Counted from the stretch's first letter, positions 36,589 through 45,046 are shown. The stretch: 64,000 nucleotides of DNA from Streptomyces albus subsp. albus (GCF_000719865.1 NZ_JOID01000001.1:310001-374000), one strand, 5' to 3'. Numbers and translations: made by a program. Notes: generated by a model from the letters alone, not told the origin.

Positions 36589-38064
36589 TCACACCGCCGC
36601 GTCCGCCGCGGCGGTCTCCGTCAGGCCCGCCGAGAGCCACCGCACCACCGACTCCGCGCCGTACGGCTCGCCGCCGGGAGCGATGCGGGGCAGGAAGTCC
36701 AGATCCTGGCCGATGGTGACGACCGGCGGTTCCACCCGGCCCTTCGGGCGGCGCTGCCCCAGCCCGATGGCGGCCAGCAGCCCGTTGCACAGGCACTTCC
36801 GCCCTTCCGTCCGCGCCGGGTCCCCGCCCTTGCGCGCGTAGGACACCAGGGGTTCCGCCGGGCAGCGGTAGCCGACGGTGCCGTCCGCCGCCCGGTAGGG
36901 GGTGCGCAGATAGCCGAGGTCGCAGACCCGGCGGCGGCCGGCGGCCACGGCCGGATCGGCGAGCGTCCCCGGCAACTCGGCGACCTTGAACGGGAAGGAG
37001 GTCGGCGAGGCCGCCGGATCGTTGCGCACGGTCAGTCCGGAGCGCAGCCGGCGCTCGGTCAGCTCCCGCCGCAGCGCCGGGTCGAGGCCCGACTCCTCGC
37101 AGAGCGCGAAGACGCTGCCGACCTGCACTCCCGCCGCACCGGCGGCCCGGGCCCGCGCCACCTGCTCCGGCCCGCAGGCGCCGCCGGCGATCCAGAACGG
37201 CAGGCCGAGCGCGGCCATCTTCGCGAAGTCCGGTGTGTCGCGCGGCCCGTAGACCGGTTCGCCGTCCTCGTCCAGCGTCAGCGGACCGCGCGGCGGAGCG
37301 CTGTGGCCGCCGGCGCGGTGGCCCTCGACCACGAAGCCGTCCGGCCGGGTCCGCTCGGAGCGGTGGAGGTAGGCGGCGAGGGCCGGCAGCGAGACGATGG
37401 CGAGCACGTCGGGGCGGCGCAGCGCGCCCACCTCGGCCCCGCCCAGCACCTCGGCGGGGTCGAAGGGTACCCGCAGCGGCTCGGCGTCCCCCTCGACCGC
37501 CACCTCGGCGGTGACGGGCTCCAGCCGGGACAGCCGGGTGGCCAGGCCGGGGATGCGCGCGGGGATCCCGGCGCCGACCAGGACGTAGTCCACACCGGCC
37601 AGGATCGCGCCGAACAGGGCCGGCACGGTGGCGAGTTGGACCTTCTCCAGATAGTTGACGCCGACGGGTCCGCGATGGCCCTCCTTCGCGAGCCACACCT
37701 CGCAGAAGTTGGCGACGGCGGTCAGCGCGCGGGCGGGGCACCCGGGGGCGGCGGTCAGCGGCGGCGTGGTGAGGAACCGCTCGCCGTCCCCCACGCCTCC
37801 CTCGACGAAGTACCGCTCCAGGACGGCCTCGGCGGCGCCGGGGGCGGGGAAGGCGGCCAGCGCCCGGCGCAGGTGCCCGCCGGGGTCCCCGCTCTGCAGG
37901 GTGCGGATCAGCACGGTGTCCAGCGCCGTGCCCGAGACGACGCCCATCTGCCCGGTGCGCGCCACGGCGCGGGCCAGCCGCCAGCCGGAGACCCCCACCC
38001 CCATCCCGCCTTGGATCAGCCAGGGCCGGCCGGACGCGGGGATGTCCGACGCAGGGATGTCCAC
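36589..38064 (-). CDS. Nitronate monooxygenase-like flavoprotein
   Basis: A 491-residue TIM-barrel FMN enzyme of the nitronate monooxygenase/2-nitropropane dioxygenase superfamily. The GTG at 38064 follows GGAGG. WLIQGGMGVGVSGWRLARAV gives the phosphate/FMN N-terminus. FWIAGGACGPEQVARARAAGAAGVQVGS is the second FMN-binding strand. A Cys-rich patch EGRKCLCNGL near the C-terminus and extra length of about 120 residues differ from the classical 320-residue enzymes, so the substrate may not be a nitronate; the longer enzymes are sometimes tied to polyunsaturated or fatty acid metabolism. An 18-bp palindrome upstream suggests TetR-type control. Confidence 0.82.
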   Translation of the reverse strand: MDIPASDIPASGRPWLIQGGMGVGVSGWRLARAVARTGQMGVVSGTALDTVLIRTLQSGDPGGHLRRALAAFPAPGAAEAVLERYFVEGGVGDGERFLTTPPLTAAPGCPARALTAVANFCEVWLAKEGHRGPVGVNYLEKVQLATVPALFGAILAGVDYVLVGAGIPARIPGLATRLSRLEPVTAEVAVEGDAEPLRVPFDPAEVLGGAEVGALRRPDVLAIVSLPALAAYLHRSERTRPDGFVVEGHRAGGHSAPPRGPLTLDEDGEPVYGPRDTPDFAKMAALGLPFWIAGGACGPEQVARARAAGAAGVQVGSVFALCEESGLDPALRRELTERRLRSGLTVRNDPAASPTSFPFKVAELPGTLADPAVAAGRRRVCDLGYLRTPYRAADGTVGYRCPAEPLVSYARKGGDPARTEGRKCLCNGLLAAIGLGQRRPKGRVEPPVVTIGQDLDFLPRIAPGGEPYGAESVVRWLSAGLTETAAADAAV

Positions 38065-38116
38065 GGTTCCTCCAGGGGGTCGCCGGGGGCGGGGCCGTCA
38101 GCCGCCGCCACCGGAA

Positions 38117-38134
38117 ACCTACGCTAGCGTAGGT
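38117..38134. promoter_or_regulatory. 18-bp perfect palindrome upstream of the nitronate monooxygenase
   Basis: ACCTACGCTAGCGTAGGT is its own reverse complement and lies 53 bp before the GTG start, in an otherwise GC-rich region. The symmetry and size are typical of a TetR-family operator. The cognate regulator is not in the window. Confidence 0.7.
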
Positions 38135-38265
38135 ACGGCTCGCGCCCCTTGGGACCTTCGGCCCATTCCCGCGCCGCCACCGGGTGGTTCACTCCCCCGG
38201 CCCGCCGCCGGCCGGCCCCGCTGCCCGGCCCGCGCGGAACCGGGCACGGCACCGGCCGGGGGTGG

Positions 38266-39315
38266 TCAGGCCAGGCCCGCGCGCTCCAGGGCCTCGACGC
38301 CGGCGCGCAGCGCGGTGATCCGCTCGTCGAGGGTGAAGCCCGCCGGGGTGAGCGACAGGGTGGTGACCCCGGCCTCGGCGTAGGCCTGCATGCGGTCCGC
38401 GACGCGCTCGACGGGGCCGAGCAGCGAGGTGGAGTCGATGAGTTGACGGGGGACGGCCGCGGCCGCGCCCTGCTTGTCGCCGGCCAGGTACTTCTCCTGG
38501 ATCTCGGCGGCCTCCTTCTCGTATCCCATACGCCGGGCGAGCTTGTTGTAGAAGTTCTGCTTCGCGCTGCCCATGCCGCCGACGTAGAGCGCGGTGTACG
38601 GGCGGAAGAGGTCCGCCAGCGCGTCCACGTCCTCGCCGAGCGCCATCGGGACGGTCGGCACCAGGTCGAAGCCGTCCAGCGTCTTCCCCGCCTTCTCGCG
38701 GCCGGCGCGGACCGCGCCCAGGGTCGTCTCCTCGGCGTGTTCCGGCGCGAAGAAGAGCACCAGGGCGCCGTCGGCGATCTCCCCGGTCTGCTCCAGGTTC
38801 TTCGGGCCGATCGCCGCGATGTAGAGCGGGATCTCCTCGCGCACCGGGTGCACGGTGAGCTTGAGCGCCTTGCCGGGGCCATCGGGCAGCGGCAGGGTCC
38901 AGTGCTCGCCCTCGTGGGTCAGCCGTTCGCGGGACATCGCCTTGCGGACGATCTCCACGTACTCGCGGGTGCGGGCCAGCGGCTTGTCGAACTTCACGCC
39001 GTACCAGCCCTCGGAGACCTGCGGGCCGGAGACGCCGAGGCCGAGCCGGAAGCGGCCGCCGGAGAGCGAGTCGAGGGTGGCGGCGGTCATCGCCGTCATG
39101 GCGGGGGTGCGCGCCGGGATCTGGAGGATCGCGGAGCCGATGTCGATCCGTTCGGTCTGCGCCGCGACCCAGGCCAGCACTGTGGGGGCGTCGGACCCGT
39201 ACGCCTCCGCCGCCCAGCAGACGGAGTAGCCGAGCCGGTCGGCCTCGCGGGCGACGGCGAGGTTGTCGGCGTCCATGCCGGCGCCCCAGTAGCCGAGGTT
39301 GATGCCGAGCCGCAT
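38266..39315 (-). CDS. LLM-class F420-dependent oxidoreductase
   Basis: A 349-residue luciferase-like monooxygenase-fold protein. The ATG at 39315 gives MRLGINLGYWGAGMDADNLA. Family landmarks include VCWAAEAYGSDAPTVLAW, GSAILQIPARTPAMTAM and FRLGLGVSGPQVSEGWYG. Actinobacterial members of this group use coenzyme F420 rather than FMN to oxidise or reduce small molecules; the substrate is unknown. The gene is on the same strand as the nitronate monooxygenase and 201 bp upstream of it. A TetR-like site sits right at its ribosome site. Confidence 0.93.
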   Translation of the reverse strand: MRLGINLGYWGAGMDADNLAVAREADRLGYSVCWAAEAYGSDAPTVLAWVAAQTERIDIGSAILQIPARTPAMTAMTAATLDSLSGGRFRLGLGVSGPQVSEGWYGVKFDKPLARTREYVEIVRKAMSRERLTHEGEHWTLPLPDGPGKALKLTVHPVREEIPLYIAAIGPKNLEQTGEIADGALVLFFAPEHAEETTLGAVRAGREKAGKTLDGFDLVPTVPMALGEDVDALADLFRPYTALYVGGMGSAKQNFYNKLARRMGYEKEAAEIQEKYLAGDKQGAAAAVPRQLIDSTSLLGPVERVADRMQAYAEAGVTTLSLTPAGFTLDERITALRAGVEALERAGLA

Positions 39316-39325
39316 ATCGCTCCCT

Positions 39326-39339
39326 TTACTGGTCGGTAA
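39326..39339. promoter_or_regulatory. Partial palindrome upstream of the LLM oxidoreductase
   Basis: TTACTGGTCGGTAA (reads TTACCGACCAGTAA on the gene strand) is symmetric at 10 of 14 positions and lies 11 bp before the ATG. It resembles the TTAC-N6-GTAA-type sites of actinobacterial TetR regulators, for example those of lipid catabolism. Confidence 0.4.
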
Positions 39340-39466
39340 CGCTTCTCCGGGCGGACTGTAGCGCGCGGGCCCCGGCCACCGGCAGTGCCGGAACGGGCCG
39401 GGCGCCCGCCCGCCGGTATGACACGCGTCACCGCGGTCCGTCCGGCGGCCAGTACTCTCTGCGCCC

Positions 39467-40447
39467 ATGGAGCAGAGGCATCTCGGCCGAACCGGCCTGC
39501 GGGTATCGCGGATCGGGCTCGGCACCCTCACCTGGGGCCGTGACACCGGCGAGCACGACGCCGCCGAGCAGCTCAAGGCGTTCTGGGACGCGGGCGGGAC
39601 CCTGGTCGACACGGCCGACGTCTACGCCGACGGCGCGGCGGAGTATCTCCTCGGGCAGTTCCTGGAGAGCCTGGTCCCGCGCCGCGACCTCGTCATCGCG
39701 ACCAAGGCGGGCAGCGTCCCCGACCCGGAGCGGCGCTTCGACGGCTCGCGCGGCCATCTGCTGGCCGCCCTCGACGCGTCCCTGGAACGGCTCGGCACCG
39801 ACCACGTCGACCTGTGGCAGGTCCACGCCTTCGACCCGGCGACCCCGCTGGAGGAGACGCTGCAGGCGCTGGACATCGCGGTGAGCAGCGGCCGGGCCCG
39901 GTACGTGGGCGTCTCCAACTACAGCGGCTGGCAGCTCGCCAAGGCGGCGACCTGGCAGCTCGGTGTCCCCGGCCGCACCCGGCTGGCCAGTACGCAGATG
40001 GAGTACTCGCTGGTGCAGCGCGGTGTCGAGCGGGAGGTGCTGCCCGCCGCCCTGGATCTCGGAGTGGGGCTGCTGCCCTCGTCCCCGCTGGGCCGGGGCG
40101 TGCTCACCGGCAAGTACCGGCACACCACACCGGCCGACTCGCGCGGGGCCTCGGCGCACATGTCCGGCTTCGTCGCCCCGTATCTCGACGAGGCCGCCGG
40201 CCGGATCGTGGACGCGGTCGCCACCGCGGCCGACGGGCTGGCCACCACCCCGCTGCACGTCGCCCTGGCCTGGGTCCGGGACCGGCCGGGGGTCGCGGCC
40301 CCCATCGTGGGCGCGCGGAACGCACAGCAGCTCTCGGCGGCGCTGTCAGTGGAAGCGCTTAGTCTTCCCGACGAGATCTGCCGGGCGCTCGACGACGTGT
40401 CGGCGCCCCTGCACCGCTATCCCGACCAGGACTGGAGCACGCTGTGA
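39467..40447 (+). CDS. Aldo/keto reductase
   Basis: A 326-residue NADPH-dependent oxidoreductase of the aldo/keto reductase superfamily. It starts MEQRHLGRTGLRVSRIGLG, with the catalytic tetrad in LVDTADVYADG (Asp and Tyr), VIATKAG (Lys), and LWQVHAFDP (His). The VAAPIVGARNAQQL segment binds the 2'-phosphate of NADPH. The substrate is unknown; the family acts on sugars, ketosteroids and potassium-channel-like beta subunits. Its stop overlaps the start of the next gene by 4 nt (GTGA), so they are co-translated. Confidence 0.94.
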   Translation: MEQRHLGRTGLRVSRIGLGTLTWGRDTGEHDAAEQLKAFWDAGGTLVDTADVYADGAAEYLLGQFLESLVPRRDLVIATKAGSVPDPERRFDGSRGHLLAALDASLERLGTDHVDLWQVHAFDPATPLEETLQALDIAVSSGRARYVGVSNYSGWQLAKAATWQLGVPGRTRLASTQMEYSLVQRGVEREVLPAALDLGVGLLPSSPLGRGVLTGKYRHTTPADSRGASAHMSGFVAPYLDEAAGRIVDAVATAADGLATTPLHVALAWVRDRPGVAAPIVGARNAQQLSAALSVEALSLPDEICRALDDVSAPLHRYPDQDWSTL

Positions 40448-42717
40448 CCACGGAGCGCCCCGCCGGCGAGACCGCTGCCGCCGCCCCGGCGCCGGAGGAG
40501 GCCCCCGCCTCCCCCGGCACGCCGGCACCGGCACCGCCCGCCGGGGAGAGCGGTGCCGGTGAGGGCGCCTCCCGGCGACCGCCGGCGGCCGAGGCGCTCG
40601 CCGCGGCCGTGCGGGCCGTGGAGCGCGGGGAGCGGCCCGCCTCGTCCTTCTTCAGCGAACCCCGGCCGGCCGCCCGGCGTCCCGCCCCCGCGGCGGAGCC
40701 CGGCCGCTCCCCCGCGCCCGCGCCGCGGGCGGCGGGGCACGGAGCCGGCCCCGCGCCCGGCTCCCCCGCGGTGCCCGGCATCCGGCCGCCCTCGCCGGAG
40801 CGGACGGCCGCGAGCGCCACGGTGCGGGAGGTGCTGGCCGCGGGCGGGGCTCCGGAGACGCTGGCGGAGCCGGTGACGGACCTCCTCGGGGAGCGGGCCG
40901 CGGAAGCGCTCCGCGAAGACCCCTGGCAGCTGCTCGCCGTACCGGGCGTCCAGCCGGAGCAGGCGGACGGCTTCGCACGGGCCCTGCTGGGCCCGGAGGC
41001 CGGCCCGGGGGACGAGCGCCGGGCCCGGGCGCTGACCACCTGGCTCCTGGAGCGGGCCGCGCTCCGGGGGCACACGGCCCTCGAGCCCTCGGCGCTGAGC
41101 GAGGCGCTGGCCCGCCAGTCGGTGCCCGACCCCGAGGCGGCGCTGCGCGACGCGATCGCCGGGGGCGCGGTGCTTGTCTTCCAGGACGCCCTGGACGCCC
41201 CCGGCGCCGGAGGGCCGGGCGGTTCGTCCCGTCCCGCCGGTGAGCCGGAGAGCGGGGAGGCGGAGGGCGGGGAGGCTGAGCAGCCGGTCCGGGTGCTGCT
41301 GGGCCTCGACCGCTACGCCCTGGCCGAGGAGAGCCTCGCGGACGGCCTGGGCCGGATCGCGAGCGGCTTCGCCCCGGACGGAAGCCCGGCCGGAACCCCT
41401 GCCGGGCCCCAGGACGGCGGCGCGGATGTCGGCGCGGACGGAACCGCGGGCTCCGGCCCGGACGCCGCCGCCTGGGAGGCCGCCGCGGAGGCCGCGCCGT
41501 CGCCGTCCGCCGCCGAGCTGATCCGGGCGGCCGCCCGGCACGGACTGGTGGCGCACACGGGCGGGGAGACGGCGCGGGCCGAGCCGCTGGCCCTGGTCGC
41601 GGCCGCGCGCGCCCTGGGCCTGCGCGCCTGGGCCGCCGTGCACACGCCGGCGGGCCGCCGGCGGGCCGGGGAACTGCTCGCCGCGGCGGGTTCCGCGGAA
41701 CCGGTCGGCACGGACGGCGCGGTCGGCACGGACGGCATGGCGGACGGGGACGGCGCCGTGGTGACGGTCGCCGGTCTGCTCGCGGGCGCCGAGGGCCCGG
41801 GGCGGGACCCGGAGGGAGCGCTGGAGCTGGATCTGCTCGTCGTCCTCGACGCGCCCCAACTCGATGTGGAGACGGCCGCGATGCTCGTGGAATCGCTGCC
41901 GGACGGCGCCCGGCTGGTGCTCAGCGGTGACCCGGGCGTGCTCTGGTCGGCCGGCCCGGGCAAGGTCTTCGCCGATCTGCTGTCCGCCGGCTTCTGCCCC
42001 CGGATCACCTCGCGCACCCCGGACCCGGGCCCGATCGGCGAGCTGGTGTCGGCCGTCGGCATCGGCGAGCTGCCCTCGGTGGATGCCCCCGGCAAGGAGG
42101 TGGTGATCGTGCCGGTCCGGGACGCCGGGGAGGCCGTGCACCGCACCGTGCAGCTCGTCGCCGACTCGGTACCGCGCGCGTTCGGGGTGCCGCCGGAGCA
42201 GACCCGGGTCATCACGCCCGGCCACGGCGGAGCGGCCGGCACCCGGGCGCTGAACGCGGCCCTCAAGGAGCGGCTCAACCCGGGGCCGGGGCGGTTCGGC
42301 GGCTTCGACCCGGGCGACCGGGTGGTGTACAGCCCGGCTCCGGGCCGGGCCCTGATGGGCACCGTGGTCTCGGCCGACGCCGAGGGACTGCGGCTGGAGG
42401 GGGACGGCGGCCGGATCACGGTGCCGCGCGAGCGGGTGGCGGGCGGGGCCGTACGGCACGGCTGGGCCCTCACCGCGCACCAGGCGGCCGGGGCCACCTG
42501 GCCGGCGGCCGTGGTGGTCCTGCCCGGTGACGCGGCGCCGGCGCTGACCCGGGCCTGGGTCTACACGGCGTTCGGGCGGGCCGAGCGGCATCTGTCCGTG
42601 GTGCACGGAGTGGAGCAGGCCCTCCCCCGGGCGGTCGCCGAGGTGCCGGTGACGGAGCGCACCACCCGGCTGCGGACCCTGCTGCGCGCCCTCACCCCGC
42701 CGCCCGCGCAGGGCTGA
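40444..42717 (+). CDS. RecD2-like helicase homologue with degenerate ATPase motifs
   Basis: A 757-residue protein. The first 120 residues are Pro/Ala-rich and disordered; a helix-hairpin-helix-like region follows (LAEPVTDLLGERAAEALRED, PWQLLAVPGVQPEQADGFARA), as in RecD2 helicases. The helicase core is present in outline but damaged: where GGPGTGKTT is expected, residues 371-378 read HTGGETAR, and the Walker B equivalent is VVLDA at 466-470 rather than VDEAS. SGDPGVLWSAGPGKVFADLL corresponds to motif III and HGWALTAHQAAGATWP to motif V/VI. ATP hydrolysis is therefore unlikely, and it may be a structural or DNA-binding partner. It starts with GTG inside the stop of the aldo/keto reductase gene. 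Confidence 0.8.
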   Translation: MTTERPAGETAAAAPAPEEAPASPGTPAPAPPAGESGAGEGASRRPPAAEALAAAVRAVERGERPASSFFSEPRPAARRPAPAAEPGRSPAPAPRAAGHGAGPAPGSPAVPGIRPPSPERTAASATVREVLAAGGAPETLAEPVTDLLGERAAEALREDPWQLLAVPGVQPEQADGFARALLGPEAGPGDERRARALTTWLLERAALRGHTALEPSALSEALARQSVPDPEAALRDAIAGGAVLVFQDALDAPGAGGPGGSSRPAGEPESGEAEGGEAEQPVRVLLGLDRYALAEESLADGLGRIASGFAPDGSPAGTPAGPQDGGADVGADGTAGSGPDAAAWEAAAEAAPSPSAAELIRAAARHGLVAHTGGETARAEPLALVAAARALGLRAWAAVHTPAGRRRAGELLAAAGSAEPVGTDGAVGTDGMADGDGAVVTVAGLLAGAEGPGRDPEGALELDLLVVLDAPQLDVETAAMLVESLPDGARLVLSGDPGVLWSAGPGKVFADLLSAGFCPRITSRTPDPGPIGELVSAVGIGELPSVDAPGKEVVIVPVRDAGEAVHRTVQLVADSVPRAFGVPPEQTRVITPGHGGAAGTRALNAALKERLNPGPGRFGGFDPGDRVVYSPAPGRALMGTVVSADAEGLRLEGDGGRITVPRERVAGGAVRHGWALTAHQAAGATWPAAVVVLPGDAAPALTRAWVYTAFGRAERHLSVVHGVEQALPRAVAEVPVTERTTRLRTLLRALTPPPAQG

Positions 42718-43081
42718 ACACGCTCACGGGCCCGGCAGCCGGGCCCTCCTGGGGAGGCCGGGGCTGCCCCGGTCTCCCGCCGGCGGTCTCCGTCGGCGGC
42801 AGGGGCCCGTGGAACCCGCGGCCGGTACGGGCTCGCGTCCCCGGGCCGACCGGTCACCGCGGCGGTCGGCTCCCGTGCCCCCGGGCCGGGCCCGGGATTC
42901 CGGCCGCGAACCGGCCCCGGGACAACCGTGTCCTGACGGCTGCGGGGCTACAGGGCCGAGGCTGCGCGAGGGCCGGCAAACCGCCGGGCGCGGCGGTCCG
43001 CCGACGGGCGAGCCGTCTCCCCGCCCCGGGCTCCGCGGGCCGCCCGGGCCCGGACGGCGCGCGGCCCGGGAGGGCGGGGAC
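42718..43081. other. Intergenic region after the RecD-like gene
   Basis: These 364 bp carry no supported gene; possible frames are Gly/Arg/Pro-rich and lack ribosome sites. Apart from the hairpin at 42728-42746 nothing specific was seen. Confidence 0.5.
42728..42746 (+). terminator. Terminator after the RecD-like gene
   Basis: A perfect 8-bp stem GGGCCCGG-CAG-CCGGGCCC lies 11 bp beyond the stop codon. Confidence 0.6.
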
Positions 43082-43807
43082 TCAGCGCCCGGTGCCGGGG
43101 GTGTCCGGGGCGAGGATTTCCAGCCCGTCGGGCAGGGCCTCCTCGGCCTCGTCCTCCTCGTCCTCCTCTTCCTCGAAGTCCTCCTCGTCGAAGACGGAGC
43201 TGACGTCGAAGCGGCAGAGGACGCGCTGCGGGTCCACGTCGTCGAAGGGAGCGTTCAGCCACTCCCCCGGCTCGGCGGGCTCGTCGGCGGCGGTCACCCA
43301 GAGGGTGGAGTCGCCCTCCTCCAGCCCGAACTCCTTGTGCCGGGAGGCGATCTCGTCGGGCTCGAACTCCCCGAACAGCACGCCCAGGGCGGTGTGCACG
43401 CTGCTGCCCACTCCGGCGATCTCCGCGCGGGCCCCGTTCACGGCGGGTTCCGCGTCCGGGTCCAGCTCCACGATCCGCTCGGCCTGGGCGAGGAGCCGGC
43501 GGGTCTCGGCGACGGAGTAGTCGCGCCGGATCAGCACGCTGAGGGCGCTGGGATTCTCCGGGCCCGTGTAGGCGGGCAGCGAGCCGTCCCCGGGAATCTC
43601 GAACGGGGTGACCTCGTCGTACGCCTCGTACAGCAGTTCGTCGTATTCCTCGGCTGCCGCCGCCAGCTCGTTGAAGGCGGTGAAGACGGCCGGGTCGTCC
43701 TCGCCCGACCGGCGCTCGACCGCTTCGAGGTGTCGGTCCAGCGCGGCTTTGACCGCCTCGGCGGCGGCGCGTACCTCGGCAGCGGATGGCTGAGCAGCAT
43801 CAGACAT
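43082..43807 (-). CDS. Hypothetical acidic protein
   Basis: A 241-residue protein, start ATG at 43807 (MSDAAQPSAAEVR); an upstream start at 43846 would add 13 residues. No family is recognised. It is soluble and strongly acidic: LTAFNELAAAAEEYDELLYEAYDEVTPFEIPGD is replaced here by the equivalent FTAFNELAAAAEEYDELL, then a fold of about 150 residues with SVLIRRDYSVAETRRLLAQ and ASRHKEFGLEEGDSTLWV. The last 40 residues contain a run of Glu and Asp. It is probably a conserved Streptomyces cytosolic protein. It is divergent from the small DUF5703 gene, with 47 bp between starts. Confidence 0.75.
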   Translation of the reverse strand: MSDAAQPSAAEVRAAAEAVKAALDRHLEAVERRSGEDDPAVFTAFNELAAAAEEYDELLYEAYDEVTPFEIPGDGSLPAYTGPENPSALSVLIRRDYSVAETRRLLAQAERIVELDPDAEPAVNGARAEIAGVGSSVHTALGVLFGEFEPDEIASRHKEFGLEEGDSTLWVTAADEPAEPGEWLNAPFDDVDPQRVLCRFDVSSVFDEEDFEEEEDEEDEAEEALPDGLEILAPDTPGTGR

Positions 43808-43854
43808 AGTGCAGACGCTATCCGTACATGGGCCTTGCCCGCACAATAGATGCG

Positions 43855-44043
43855 ATGCCGGAATATGAATTTCGTGACGTGTATGTGCCGCGCGGGGTCT
43901 CCCGCAGCGCGGCGACCCGCCTGCTGACCGACCACGCCGAGTACGGGCACTGGGAGTTGGACCGTCTTCTGCTCATGCGCGACGGCAGCCGCAGGGTGCG
44001 GCTGCGCCGCCGGATCATCCGCCAGCTCCGCGCCACCTGGTAG
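43855..44043 (+). CDS. DUF5703-type small protein
   Basis: A 62-residue basic protein using the ATG at 43855 (MPEYEFRDVYVPRGVS); upstream in-frame GTG/ATG codons would extend it by nine residues. EFRDVYVPRGVSRSAATRLL and WELDRLLLMRDGSRRVRLRR resemble the actinobacterial DUF5703 family. Codon bias is high GC and the length is typical. Function is unknown; the Arg-rich C-terminus may bind nucleic acid. It shares a 47-bp divergent promoter region with the acidic protein gene. Confidence 0.82.
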   Translation: MPEYEFRDVYVPRGVSRSAATRLLTDHAEYGHWELDRLLLMRDGSRRVRLRRRIIRQLRATW

Positions 44044-44062
44044 GGCGCGCCCCGCACACACG

Positions 44063-44097
44063 CGGGGAGCGGGCCCCGAAACGGGACCCGCTCCCCG
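44063..44097. terminator. Terminator after the DUF5703 gene
   Basis: An 11-bp perfect stem (CGGGGAGCGGG at 44063-44073, CCCGCTCCCCG at 44087-44097) between convergent genes. Confidence 0.7.
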
Positions 44098-44113
44098 GTC
44101 GTGCCGTCATGGG

Positions 44114-44142
44114 TGTGCCCGGTCCGTGGCGGGCCGGGCACA
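44114..44142. terminator. Second hairpin before the long chaplin gene end
   Basis: A perfect 9-bp stem (TGTGCCCGG at 44114-44122, CCGGGCACA at 44134-44142) lies 15 bp beyond the long chaplin stop on the minus strand and probably ends its message. Confidence 0.6.
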
Positions 44143-44156
44143 CGCGTGGGGCAGCC

Positions 44157-44942
44157 TCAGGCCTTGACCCGGGACCGCCGGTAGAGCAGCGCACCGCCGA
44201 TGAGAAGCCCGGCGCTGAGCGGCAGGGTGACCGCCAGCGAGTCGCTGCCCGTTTCGGCGAGGGTCTCGATGCCCTCGGGCTGGTCGACGAGGGTGGTCTC
44301 CTCGCCGGCCGGCGACTCGCCACCGCCCTCCGCGGTCTCCGGACCGCCCGGGCACTCCTCGCCGCCCGGGCACTCCTCACCGAGGCTGCCCGGCTCCTCG
44401 CCGCCCGGGTCACCGGGCTCACCCGGACCGCCCGGGTCTCCGGGGGTGCCCGGGTCTCCGGGGGTACCCGGACCGCCCGGACCGCCGGGGGTACCCGGGT
44501 CACCCGGGTCACCCGGGTCGCCGGGGTCTCCCGCGTCCGAGCCGCCGCCGCAGTCGTTGTCCCCGGCGGTGTTGCCCACGCCGATGACGCTGACCCCGGT
44601 GCCGCAGACGTTCACCGGGGCGTTGACCGGGGCCTGGACCGAGTTGCCCGAGGCGATGCCTTCGGAGTCACTGGCCTTGCCCTGGGCCACGGTGGCGTTG
44701 CCCGAGCTGTCGCAGTCGTTGCCCGCGGCGGGGTTGAGCAGGCCGACGACACTGGCGGTGGTACCGCAGACGTTGACGGGCGCGTTGACCGGTGCCTGGA
44801 CCGAGTTGCCGGAGAGGATCCCCGGCGAGTTCGCGGCGCCTCCCTCGGCGCCGGAGTCGGCGCACGCGTAGCCGGCGGTGGCGGCGAGTACGCCGCCCGC
44901 GGCCGCTGCGGTGATCAGGCTCTTCCTCGCGACATGTCGCAT
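44157..44942 (-). CDS. chpC: Long chaplin with LAETG sorting signal and collagen-like linker
   Basis: A 261-residue cell-wall-anchored chaplin, start ATG at 44942 (MRHVARKSLITAAAAGG) with a Sec signal ending near GYACA. Two chaplin domains follow (about residues 28-80 and 87-135), each with SGNSVQAPVNAPVNVCG and a second Cys (NDC). Next comes a Gly-x-Pro-rich linker of about 45 residues, such as GDPGDPGDPGDPGTPGG, then an acidic region, and the sortase signal LAETG, hydrophobic span and YRRSRVKA tail. LAxTG is the substrate of the Streptomyces class E sortases. It helps make the hydrophobic sheath of aerial hyphae. The naming follows the chpC-chpH pair of S. coelicolor. Confidence 0.93.
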   Translation of the reverse strand: MRHVARKSLITAAAAGGVLAATAGYACADSGAEGGAANSPGILSGNSVQAPVNAPVNVCGTTASVVGLLNPAAGNDCDSSGNATVAQGKASDSEGIASGNSVQAPVNAPVNVCGTGVSVIGVGNTAGDNDCGGGSDAGDPGDPGDPGDPGTPGGPGGPGTPGDPGTPGDPGGPGEPGDPGGEEPGSLGEECPGGEECPGGPETAEGGGESPAGEETTLVDQPEGIETLAETGSDSLAVTLPLSAGLLIGGALLYRRSRVKA

Positions 44943-45013
44943 GGATTCGTTTCCTCTGTCTCTGCCATTCGAAAGGCGCGCGGGCTTGTTCCCGCCCGCC
45001 GCCGGAAACGGAC

Positions 45014-45046
45014 AGCCCCGGAGTGCGTGGCTTGCGCTCCGGGGCT
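45014..45046 (-). terminator. Terminator downstream of the short chaplin
   Basis: A perfect 10-bp stem (AGCCCCGGAG at 45014-45023, CTCCGGGGCT at 45037-45046) lies 36 bp past the stop of the short chaplin gene. Confidence 0.7.

Noticed and set aside
36319..38127. A 602-codon plus-strand frame beginning MCGKETNSPAGG
   Set aside because: Almost all of it is antisense to the nitronate monooxygenase; the first about 45 codons overlap the possible structured RNA and have no ribosome site.
44390..44530. Short direct DNA repeats resembling a CRISPR array
   Set aside because: They are codon repeats of the Gly-Pro linker in the long chaplin; there are no spacers and no cas genes.
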